Source: Paulinella micropora
Lineage: Eukaryota > Cercozoa > Imbricatea > Euglyphida
Direction: 5' to 3'
DNA: 41,490 nucleotides
Assembly: GCA_009731375.1 (NCBI GenBank)
Contig: BJOX01000107.1
Location: 241,457-282,946 of the forward strand
A program made the translations under genes and the position numbers. Shown in pieces: positions 1 to 9,713 of this stretch (the stretch's first letter is position 1; every line of letters begins with the position of its first letter). The notes beneath the pieces are model-generated. The model made no database searches. It saw only the letters and a list, made by a program, of their open reading frames with translations, and was not told the DNA's origin.

Positions 1-1039
1 TGTATTTGAAATCCTTATTATCGACTTCAATTTTCACATTTCACGACATAGCAAATATGGTGTTTTTAACTGAAAAATGCTGTTTGCATGATGCACTCTA
101 CACTCATTTTTACGCACAAGTGCACAAATGAATTCAAATGTTATGTTGAGCAATTCTGCCAGAGGGTTTTTGCAGAGAAGTACGGTATAAAACAAAAACT
201 AAGAAAACTCAGGTCAGAAATTAGTTTGTTCACATTCAGAAAATACCATAGATCTCATTAATACCTTATATAAACTGAAAACAAAATACAGGAAAGTCAA
301 TTCCCACTAAAAACATTGAATTCTGCGCAGACAGCACCTCAAAATCTTGAATATTGAATGAGATTACTCGCTGCGAAATTTTTTATGATTCTACCGACCA
401 CTAGAACCTACATATGTCTGGCGTATGCGTTTTATATATCCACTGCACCGTCTATCCGTGGGTTAATGCACTTAGTTGCGACACCCCGTAGCGTTTGTGC
501 AGAAAAGAAATCAGCAATTATATGACGAAAATATTGCATATTTCCGTCATAAAAACGGGAAGGGGTACTGTAGGCATCACCCCCCGGATAGCCGGTAAAA
601 AGTACCCTTTTTCTGGTGTCAGGTGCACCTAGTTTTTTCCCATTATTTTCAATATCGTTTGGCCGGATTTGACCTAATGCCATTTTAACCTTGGTCTGTT
701 GCCGTTTTCTTTTCGGCTTCACTGAGCTAATATAACGAGACATCATTCTCTTTTGGGGATTTGTGTCTGGTTGTATTACCGACTTTTTATTGAGCTATCT
801 TCGGGGATTGTAACACCGCATCAAATCCCAAAGAAGAACAGGTTGCGGTTGGCAGGCTATTATTAATAATGGACATGTCGGTCTTCCTGAACAGCTGAAA
901 AAAAGTTGTAAATTATATGAAACTGTAACCGGATAAAAACTGAAACATTAAATTTAAGTATGATTGATTTCCTAAAATTAATTAAAACAATTTTGAAAAG
1001 AATAGAACCGTCCATGAATTCAATTTCAATTGTTCAAGT
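1..1039. other. AT-rich region without a convincing gene
   Basis: No splice-consistent gene or known domain is visible. It holds one minus-strand ORF, described separately, and otherwise AT-rich non-repetitive DNA leading into the (CATA)n block. Confidence 0.5.
432..746 (-). CDS. doubtful hypothetical ORF, 104 aa
   Basis: This is an open frame in non-repetitive DNA that I do not recognise. It starts with a basic stretch (KPKRKRQQTKVK) and continues into a neutral segment containing FTGYPGGDAYSTPSRFYDG. The composition is protein-like rather than simple-sequence, which is the only argument for coding. There is no start context, domain or neighbour to support it. It could be an exon or a fragment of a decayed element. 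Confidence 0.18.
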   Translation of the reverse strand: MMSRYISSVKPKRKRQQTKVKMALGQIRPNDIENNGKKLGAPDTRKRVLFTGYPGGDAYSTPSRFYDGNMQYFRHIIADFFSAQTLRGVATKCINPRIDGAVDI

Positions 1040-2631
1040 TGAACATTTATATATATACATAGCATACATACACAGCATACATACATAGCGTACATACATT
1101 TCATACATAGATAGCATACATGCATAGCGGCATGCATACTTAGCATACATACATAGCATACATACATAGAATACATACATAGACAGCATGCATGCATAGC
1201 ATACATGCATAGCATACATGCATAACATGCATGCATAGCATACATGCATAGCATACATGCATAGCATACATGCATTTGCATACATGCCTAGCATACATAC
1301 ATATACCTGGCATAAAAATAAGCATACATACATTATTCATAGCATACATAGCATACATACATAGCATACATACATAGCATACATACATAGCATACATACA
1401 TAGCATACATACATAGCATACATACATAGCATCCATAGGCTGTGCATGAATATATACATACACAGAAAGCATCCAACCATCAATCCATCCATCCATCCAT
1501 CCATCCATATACAAAACATACATACATACATACGTACATACATACATACGTACATACATACATGCGTACATACATACATACATACACATACATACATAAA
1601 TACATACATACATACATACATACATACATGCATACATGCATACATACATACATACATACATACGTACGTACGTACGTGCGTAAATACATACATACATACA
1701 TACATACACACATACATACACACATACATACATACACACATACACACATACATACATACATACATACATACATGCATACATGAGACATGGAACGTAAAAG
1801 AAAAAGCAAAATGCTAATTAAAATAAACGTTTGAGCATGCTGTCTCTAACAAACTTCTGCTGCTGGGCGAGCACATGCTGCTCGACCAGAAGATGGTGAT
1901 CCCACAGCTCAGATTCACGGCGTGAATGCGACAAGGTTTGTATGCGATGCATACATACATACATACATACATGCATAAATACATACATACATACATGCAC
2001 ACATACATACATACATACATACATACATACATACGTACGTACATACACACACACGTACGTACGTACATACATACATACATACATATAAATACATACATAC
2101 ATACATACATACATACATACATACATGCATACATACATTACATACATACATTACATACATACATACATACATACGTATACATACATACATACGTATACAT
2201 ACATACATACGTATACATACATATGCATACATAGTATGATACATACACATACACACACTAATACATACATACATACATACATACATACACACATACATAC
2301 AATTCCAGGAAGAGAGGAATACAAACATACATACATACATACATACATACATACATGCATGAATGAATGAATACATACATACATGCATACATACATACAT
2401 ACATGCATACATACATACAATTAATACATACATACATACATACATAAATACATACATACATACATACATACATACATACATACAGACGTGCATACATGCA
2501 TGCATGCAATGCATGCATACATGCATGCGTACATACATACATACATGCATACATACATACATATATACACATGCATGAATGCATACATACATACATACAT
2601 ACATGCATGCATACATACATACATACATACA

Positions 2632-2662
<31 letters not shown>

Positions 2663-3167
2663 CATACATACATGCATGCATGCATGCATACATACATACA
2701 TACATACATACATTTAAATACATACATACAGACATACATACAACATACATACAACATACATACATACATACATGCATACATACATACATGCATACATACA
2801 TACATGCGTACATACATACATGCGTACATACATACATGCATACATACATACATACATACATACATGCATGCATACATACATGCATGCATACATACATGCA
2901 TGCATACATACATACATACATACATACATGCATATGTACATACATACACACATACATACATACATACATACATGCATGCATACATACATACATACATACA
3001 TACATACATACATACATACGTACGTACATACGTACGTACATACGTACATATGTACATACATACATACATTCATACATTCATACACATAAATACACAGATA
3101 CATACATACATACATACGTACATATACATACATACATACATACATACATACATGCGTTATACATACA

Positions 3168-3198
<31 letters not shown>

Positions 3199-4110
3199 GC
3201 AGACATAGTATGATAAATACACATACACACACACGTACATACATACATACATACATTATACATACATACGTATACATACATACATACATACATACATACG
3301 TACATACATACATACATACATACATGCATACATACATACATATATGCATAGACACTACATGCATAAATGCATACATACATACATACATACAGACATGCAT
3401 GCGTGCATGCATGCATGCATACATGCATGCGTACTGTATGCATGCGTACATACATACATACATACATAAACACATACATACATACATACATACATACATG
3501 CACACATACATAACACACACATACATACATACATACATACATACATAAATGCATACATACATACATACATACATGCATGCATACATGCATGCATGCATGC
3601 ATGCATGCATACATACATACATACATACATACGTACAGTACATACATACATACATACATACACACATACATTTAAATACATAAATACATACGTTATACAT
3701 ACATACATATATATACTTACATACATACATGCATTGGTACATACATACATACATACATATATATACATATATATACATATGTATATATACATATATATAC
3801 ATATATATATACATACATATATTATATATATATATATATATAATATGTATATGTATGTATATATTTATTATAAATATATATATATATATATATACATACG
3901 TACATACATGAATACATACATAAATACATACATACATACATACATATACATACATACATATACATACATACTTACTTACATACTATACATACATACATAC
4001 ATACATACATACATACATACGTGTACATACATATGCATACATAGTATGATACATACACATACACACACACACACATACATACATACATACATACATACAT
4101 ACATACAATT
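1040..4110. repeat. (CATA)n microsatellite block, about 3 kb
   Basis: Tandem CATA with GCATG, TACG, CACA and ATATAT variants. Its first part, to about 1430, is punctuated as (AGCATACATACAT)n. A period-4 repeat without an in-frame stop is open in every frame (HTYI on plus, MYVC on minus), so the many long ORFs here are artefacts. Short unique islands occur at about 1780-1950, 2299-2325 and 3780-3900 (AT-rich). An anchor sequence around CATAGTATGATAC recurs at about 2220, 3196 and 4030. Confidence 0.95.
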
Positions 4111-4590
4111 CCAGGAAGGGAGGAAGGGAGGAAGGAAGGAAGGAAGGAAGGAAGCTCAAGGAAGGAATTCGAAGGAAGGAAGGAAGGAAGGAAGGGAGGA
4201 AGGAAGGAAGGAAGGAAGGAAGGAAAGATGGAAGGAAATAACTTCTGAAGGAGGAAAGAAGGAAGGAAATTAGGAAGTAAGGAAGGAAGGAAATTAGGAA
4301 GGAAAGAAGGAAGGAAGGAAACAAGGAAGGAAGGAAGGAAGGAAGGGAGGAAGGGAAGGAGGAAGGGAGGGAGGGAGGGAGGAACGAAGGACAAGGAAGG
4401 AAGGAATGACAAGGAAGGAAGGAAGGACTAGGAAGGAAGGAGTGACTAGGAAGGAAGGAAGGACTAGGAAGGAAGGAAGGACTAGGAAGGAAGGAAGGAC
4501 TAGGAAGGAAGGAAGGAATAGGAAGGAAGGAAGGAATAGGAAGGAAGGAAGGAAGGAAGAAAGGAAGGAAGGACTAGGAAGGAAGGAACT
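4111..4590. repeat. (GGAA)n block with an 18-bp higher-order unit
   Basis: It begins directly after CAATTCCAGGAAGGGAGG and runs as GGAA/GGGA. From about 4390 a higher-order unit of roughly 18 bp, (AGGAAGGAAGGAAGGACT)n with ACT/AAT variants, is repeated several times. ORFs reading TRKEGR here are repeat artefacts. Confidence 0.9.
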
Positions 4591-4935
4591 CTGAAGCAGA
4601 TGACGCGACGGCGCCAAATCGTAAGCAGGACATGTACTATTTTTATACATATGAATTAAATCTTTTCGCAGGAGCGAAATATTTTTCAAGTCATGGCAAT
4701 ATTTCGTTTGGTTCTAGGCATCTTTGCCACTTTTTTCTAATTTCTGTGGCAAGTCTCTGGACTTTCAGTATGTATAGACGAGAAAACCTGCTGCCTACGG
4801 CACGCTCTTTCTTGTCATTCTTTCCTTCCATTTAAAAATTGATGACTTGGAGGTTGGTTGCCAGCAAATCGATATCACTTTCACCTGGCTTCAGGGCTGC
4901 CACCTCAATAATGATTTCAATTCTAAAGATTTTCT
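4591..4935. other. unique spacer, no gene seen
   Basis: About 345 bp of non-repetitive AT-rich DNA between the GGAA and GAAA blocks. Only short ORFs with no recognisable features are present. Confidence 0.5.
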
Positions 4936-5573
4936 TTTGTTTGTTTGTTTGTTCAAATTAAACTTGCCAAGTTGGTTTGCTTGTTTCTTTCTTTCTTTGT
5001 TTGCTTGTTTCTTTCCTTCTCATTTCTTTCTTTCGTCATTTTCTTAAAATTGAAGAAGAGGACTCAGCAGAAGGGAAAAAAGGAAGAAGGAAGAAAAAAA
5101 AAGAAAGAAAGATGAGGACAGAAAGAAAGCTTAAGATGAGAAGGAAACAAAAAGAAAGAAAGACAGAAAGGAGAAAAAAGAAAGAAAAGAAAGAAAGAAA
5201 AGAAAGAAAGAAAAGAAAGAAAGAAAAGAAAGAAAGAAAGAAAAGAAAGAAGAAAAGAAAGAAAGAAAAGAAAGGAAAGAAAGATTTAAGAAAAGAAAGA
5301 AAGAAAAGAAAGAAAGAAAAGAAAGAAAGAAAAGAAAAGAAAGAAGAGAAAGAAAGAAAAGAAAAGAAAGAAAAGAAAAGAAAGAAAAGAAAAGAAAGAA
5401 AGAAAAGAACTTGAGAAAGAAAAAGAAGAAAGAAAGAGAAAGAAAGAAAAAGAAAGAAAAAGAAAGAAAGAAAGAAGAAGAAAGAAAGGAAGAAAGGAAG
5501 AAAGGAAGAAGGAATAAAGAAGAAGAAGAAGAAGAAGAAGAAGAAGAAAAAGAAGAAGAAGAAGAAAGATATG
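4936..5573. repeat. (TTTG/TTTC)n then (GAAA)n/(GAA)n purine tract
   Basis: A short TTTG/TTTC stretch to about 5035 is followed by a purine strand of GAAAGAAAG units with AAAAG slips, ending in (GAA)n at about 5518-5566. The long Lys/Glu/Arg and Phe/Ser/Leu ORFs on the two strands are artefacts of the repeat. Confidence 0.93.
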
Positions 5574-6652
5574 AAATCATTCCTAGTTTCTGATGCCAAG
5601 CCATGACAGATTTAATATTTTGAAAGGAGGATATTCCTTTTTTAATTTTTCGAAGTATGAGAAAGAACTTTATTAAAATTATTAATTGAATCTGAAGAGG
5701 CAGATAGAATAATATCAATACAAAATGAATGTAAAGTTATAATAGTTTGATACTATTTTTAAGACAGGATGCAGTTTAAAGTCATGTCAAGGATTTATCA
5801 TATTTGAATCTCGACGAATAAGTGATGCAGTAAAAAAAAATTTAAATGTCAGTTGACTTTGTTCATTTCCGAGCCTGGTAGTAAATATTACTTTTCCCAC
5901 AACCAAGTGTAACTTTTAATAATAGAATCGCGACTTACAATTCGTGGAGATGGGAAGTGGGAAACATACGGTATACTGAGAAGGGAAATGGTAAATTTTA
6001 CTCCTGCCGGGTCAGCAAACTATATGAAAAGTTTCAATAGCATTCTTGACGTCTTGTGAGGTTAGAAGAGAAGTGTCACTTCCAACTTGAACACAAAGTT
6101 GAAGCAGTGGAAGAGTTTTTCCACTCACCAACGAAGTGTCAAGCAGTTGCTCCTGAAGAACAGAATCTATATGTGCGTGATATAGATTGATTTGCCTGGC
6201 AATAAAATTAGCAGCCTCACAAAGTAAGTAAACCAGGCAAAAAGGAATCAAGTAAACGACAGTCAGCGTCAAACTTTCTTCTCTGCGCTTCCTACAACCT
6301 CGTTCTTCAATTTTTCCCACCAAATCAAAGCAACCCAACGCAACATATGATGCGGTGAAAAACGATAAAATAAACCTCAGAAATTTACCCACCGTGTTTA
6401 GCGCCCAGAAAACCCATTGTGAGTCGTGATTTCGAAGAAAAGGAGAAAACTGGCACTGGAGACGTGACGGCATTTGCTTGGTATTTTATTGTTTAGATTA
6501 TTTTATTTAGCTTTGCAAGTAAGTCATCCCAGTAGTCCTGCTTCTGGTTTGTCTTTAGGAGTATAGTTTCCGTAAAGGGAACTGCTTTCCTATTAAACTA
6601 CTACTACTACTACTAAAATAGTCTCACCCCTTTCCTCCAAACACTCGCAATT

Positions 6653-6660
<8 letters not shown>
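5574..6660. other. intergenic region with one doubtful ORF
   Basis: AT-rich, non-repetitive. It contains the minus-strand ORF at 6012-6473. A short (CTA)n run near 6599-6615 is the only repeat. No splice-consistent gene was recognised. Confidence 0.4.
6012..6473 (-). CDS. doubtful hypothetical membrane protein, 153 aa
   Basis: An open frame in unique DNA that I do not recognise. Two hydrophobic stretches are visible: residues about 30-53 (FLRFILSFFTASYVALGC) and about 70-92 (TLTVVYLIPFCLVYLLCEAA). They are separated by a charged loop (KIEERGCRKRREES), which suggests a small two-span membrane protein or one exon of a larger one. The tail is mixed polar. The non-repetitive, protein-like composition is the only positive evidence. 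No homologue, intron boundary or regulatory site could be identified. Confidence 0.28.
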   Translation of the reverse strand: MPSRLQCQFSPFLRNHDSQWVFWALNTVGKFLRFILSFFTASYVALGCFDLVGKIEERGCRKRREESLTLTVVYLIPFCLVYLLCEAANFIARQINLYHAHIDSVLQEQLLDTSLVSGKTLPLLQLCVQVGSDTSLLTSQDVKNAIETFHIVC

Positions 6661-6684
<24 letters not shown>

Positions 6685-6783
6685 CACACACACACACACA
6701 CACGAATCACACAGAATCACACACACGAATCACACAGAATCACACACACACAATCACACAGAATCACACACACAATCACACAC
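6655..6783. repeat. (CA)n with interspersed GAATCACACA units
   Basis: A pure CA run is followed by several copies of CACACACGAATCACACAGAAT. It ends exactly where the inverted repeat at 6784 begins. Confidence 0.9.
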
Positions 6784-6838
6784 GGTGCCCTGACTTTGAG
6801 GACAGAAAATGCACATTTTCTGTCAAAGTCAGGGCACC
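6784..6838. repeat. 55-bp near-perfect hairpin
   Basis: The left arm GGTGCCCTGACTTTGA and the right arm TCAAAGTCAGGGCACC pair exactly. After a 3-nt bulge on the left side, CAGAAAAT pairs with ATTTTCTG around a 4-nt loop. The stem is 24 bp in total. It abuts a CA microsatellite and has no ORF. It could be the remnant of a foldback or miniature element, or a small-RNA precursor; the sequence does not say which. Confidence 0.8.
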
Positions 6839-6889
6839 TAGATTCTTGATTCTCTTTATTTAGAGAAACAATTTTTACGATTATCACGG

Positions 6890-8330
6890 AGAAAACTGCT
6901 AACAGCTATTGCCTAAAGCAAATCGCTGACCGAGGCAGTGACCAGTGTCTGGGGTGTTGTTATTAATATAATTCAAATCCGGCGTTGCGGGCCTTTAAAG
7001 AATACGTATTTCTTGAGTTCTACTTTGAATTGGTAGTTTGGTTACGTGAGTATCGGGTTCGATGGGTATGCTTGGTGGTCGTACTTCTTATTATCATTTA
7101 TGGGTTGATTTTTTATTTGTGCTGAGTGTATATATGGGTGCATGTTGATCTATATGTATATAGGTTATAAAGGTCAAGGAGTTGTAGTTTGTGTAGTAGG
7201 GCGGCAGTATGGGTGCGCGGGGCTGCCTTTAGTAATAGGCGTGTTATATATGCGTTTATGTATGTTGACCAGGGGTTGTATAAAACAACTATACTACTTC
7301 CATGTATACCCACACCTCATATACAACATAAGTATATGGGGCACGCAAGATAAAACAAAAAAATATATATGTAAGGTATGGGTAGGTTGGAGTTTATTGG
7401 CGTAGGCTAGGATCTGCACCATGGGGTAGATTTTGGTAATAAGGTTTAGAACTTGTCGGTGGTGTTTTAGGTTTCGGTGTAGAAGAATGCCAAGAAGCTT
7501 GGCGTGTTGGCATTGCTCTATCTCCTGCTTATTTATTGCGAGGTGAATGTTAAAGGATGTTTATGGAAAATGGTAATTATGTCTTGGTTGGGTTAGGAAC
7601 AAGGTTATTTATATGGAAATAGTTAATAAGGCGATCTATAGTATGTTGCGCGCTGATTTCCAGTGTTGCACTGGTTTTGGCTGTGACCATCAGTGTGGTG
7701 TCGTCAGCGTATGTGTAGACTGTGCCGTTCTTTATGTGTAGGTTGATATCATTGATGTATAGGAGGAAAAGAGTAGTTAATAGTGTGCTGCCTTGCGGGA
7801 TTCCATGTGTTATCGTCCGCGACTGCGAGCGTGCATATTGAGTATTAACCTGTTGCATTCTATTTGTAAAGTATGATGCAAAGAAAGCGAGGGTATTATC
7901 GCAAAAATTAAAGTTATGTTTGAGTTTATGTATGAGTTTGTCGTGTGCAACCGTATCATAGACCTTGGAAAGGTCGATTTAGAGAGCGAGGACAATATCA
8001 TGGTTATTCTTATGTGTTATTATTTTATTCATGATTGTTTGTATAGTCATAGTCGTAGATGAGTCAGGTCGGAATACGTATTGGGTATCATACGGCGTCA
8101 TGAGCTGCTTATTTATAATGGTGTCAAAATTTTTTAGCAATCACAGGAATTATGGAGATCGGGCGGTAATTACTGGGTATCCTGCTGTCTTTATCTTTAT
8201 ATGTTTCAATGACCTTTGTTATTTTTAGCGCATCGGGGTAGTGTTTGTTTTCTACCGCCTGATTCAATAGCCTAGTGAGGAGGTAGTCTCGTATCCTGCA
8301 GCATAGCCGGTTTAATCTTATATGTATCCT
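6890..8330 (-). pseudogene. non-LTR (LINE) retrotransposon ORF2 fragment, decayed
   Basis: Read on the minus strand from about 8300 downwards, the frames give the signatures of a LINE reverse transcriptase. These are SNYRPIS (about 8160-8180), a FRPDSSTT segment (about 8065), IDLSKVYDTVAHDKL (about 7940-7985), GIPQGSTLLTTLFLLYINDI (about 7745-7805) and catalytic YADD (7700-7711). A C-terminal part follows, including QHAKLLGILLHRNLK (about 7450-7500) and PRTHTAALLHKLQLLDLYNLY (about 7150-7215). At least one frameshift lies near 8130, and an in-frame TAA follows VLAL just before IDLSKV. No endonuclease domain or 3' tail is seen, so it is a 5'-truncated dead copy. The motif style resembles the Jockey/CR1 group, but the clade is not certain. 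Confidence 0.85.
7278..7375 (+). pseudogene. inverted segment of the same LINE
   Basis: On the plus strand the frame reads KQLYYFHVYPHLIYNISIWG followed by TQDKTKKYI. This is the usual LINE segment (of the type 'YYSLVYPHLxYxIxxWG') that should lie between ANKLQPTHT (about 7390-7415 minus) and RLLLKAAPRTHT (about 7210 minus). The minus strand lacks it at this spot, so about 100 bp have been flipped in place. Confidence 0.7.
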
Positions 8331-8416
8331 CCTCCTCCTCCTCCTCCTCCTCCTCCTCCTTCTTCTTCTTCTCCTCCTCCTCCTCCTCCTTCTCCTCCTT
8401 CTTCTTTTTCTTCTTC
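8329..8416. repeat. (TCC)n/(TTC)n microsatellite
   Basis: Tandem CTC/TCC triplets grade into TTC at the 5' (high-coordinate) end of the LINE fragment. Confidence 0.9.
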
Positions 8417-8559
8417 TAATCAGAATAACGTATTATTCAAGGGAGAACCACTAAAACTTAATACTGCGAAAAGTATTAAATTAATCTAGGCGATAACCTC
8501 ACGTCGTCTCTCGGTAAAAAGGAAGAGAGAGTTCTGATGGAAGCTTCCTTGCATTTGTT

Positions 8560-8757
8560 TCTCTCTGTTTCGATGTTAGTCTTCCTTTCTGTGCGTTTCG
8601 ATATCTTTCTGTGTATCTTTCTGTGTATCTTTCTTTGTATCTTTCTTTGTGTCTTCCTTTCTGTGTTTCTTTCTGTGTTTCTGTCCCTGTTTCTGTCCCT
8701 GTTTCTCTCTCTCTCTCTCTCTCCCTCTCTCTGCGTGCGTGCGTGTGTGTGTGTGTG

Positions 8758-8788
<31 letters not shown>

Positions 8789-8790
8789 AT

Positions 8791-8824
<34 letters not shown>

Positions 8825-8900
8825 AGTGCGTGTGTATATATATGTGTGTGAGTGTGAGAGAGAGAGAGAGAGATCTTGTGTCTGTGTGTGTGTGTGTATT
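8560..8900. repeat. TTTCTGTG-type, (CT)n and (TG)n repeats
   Basis: Imperfect TTTCTGTGT units are followed by CT dinucleotides (about 8705-8732), GTGC/TG dinucleotides (about 8733-8850) and a short GA run (8854-8872). ORFs through it are Leu/Ser/Val/Cys artefacts. Confidence 0.9.
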
Positions 8901-8953
8901 GTCTGTGTGTGCTTTGTCTGTGTGGCTGCCTGTCTTTTTGTCTGTCTTTATTG

Positions 8954-9004
8954 AGCCCTGAAATATAATTCAGGGCTGAGTTCAGCCCTCAATTCAGGGC
9001 TGAA
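8954..9004. repeat. two tandem hairpins of related sequence
   Basis: AGCCCTGAA (8954-8962) pairs with TTCAGGGCT (8969-8977). TTCAGCCCT (8981-8989) pairs with AGGGCTGAA (8996-9004). The arms of the two hairpins are complements of each other, so alternative pairings are possible. Confidence 0.75.
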
Positions 9005-9079
9005 TTTCAGCTCCCTGAGCCACAAAAACTAGGTGTATAACGTCGGTTGAATAAACTACGTGTATAATGTGACAGGAAG

Positions 9080-9640
9080 AAATGTGTGCGGTCATGTCTG
9101 TAATGAAATATAACGAAATGTACTGTAATGTAATCTTAACGTGTAATTTAATGTAATGTAAATTACAGTTTACGCCATTTTACATTACATTCTACGTTAC
9201 ATTTTACGTTAACATATTACATTACATTTTACATTACATTACATTATATTTTACATTGCATGACATTACATTACATGACATTACATTACAGTGTAAAATG
9301 TACTGTAAAATGCACTGTAAAATGTACTGTAAAATGTACTGTAAAATGTACTGTAACGTATACTTAAAATGTACTGAAAAGGTTATGTAATGTTATGTAA
9401 TGTAAATTGTTCAATGTAATGTAATGTTCAAGGTAATGTAATGGTCAATGTATGTAAGGATGAATTTTGTTAATGTAATGATAATCATTATTTAAGGCAA
9501 ATGTAAGGCCGATGTAATGCAAATGTAATGCGAATGCAAATGCAAATGCAAACGTACTGTCGATGTACTGTTGATGTACTGTTGATGTATGTATGTACTG
9601 TCCACGTGCTTCTTGATACTGTCCATGTAATATCCATGTG
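9080..9640. repeat. TGTAA / TTACA repeat field with polarity switches
   Basis: ATGTAA units (about 9100-9160) switch to TTACAT units (about 9160-9290). They then switch back to a 12-bp AAAATGTACTGT unit (about 9295-9370) and to ATGTAATG/CAAATG repeats up to about 9560. The opposite-polarity blocks can pair with each other. No gene was seen. Confidence 0.75.
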
Positions 9641-9713
9641 CTATCAAAATATAATGTGGGAGCTGGTTTTGTTTCGCTATGCTTGGGTCTGTTCTGTGCG
9701 AGCTAGGATTGCC

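Noticed and set aside
1034-4273. Dozens of ORFs reading HTYIHTYI or MYVCMYVC on both strands
   Set aside because: A CATA tetranucleotide repeat has no stop in any frame, so long ORFs follow from the repeat and not from coding.
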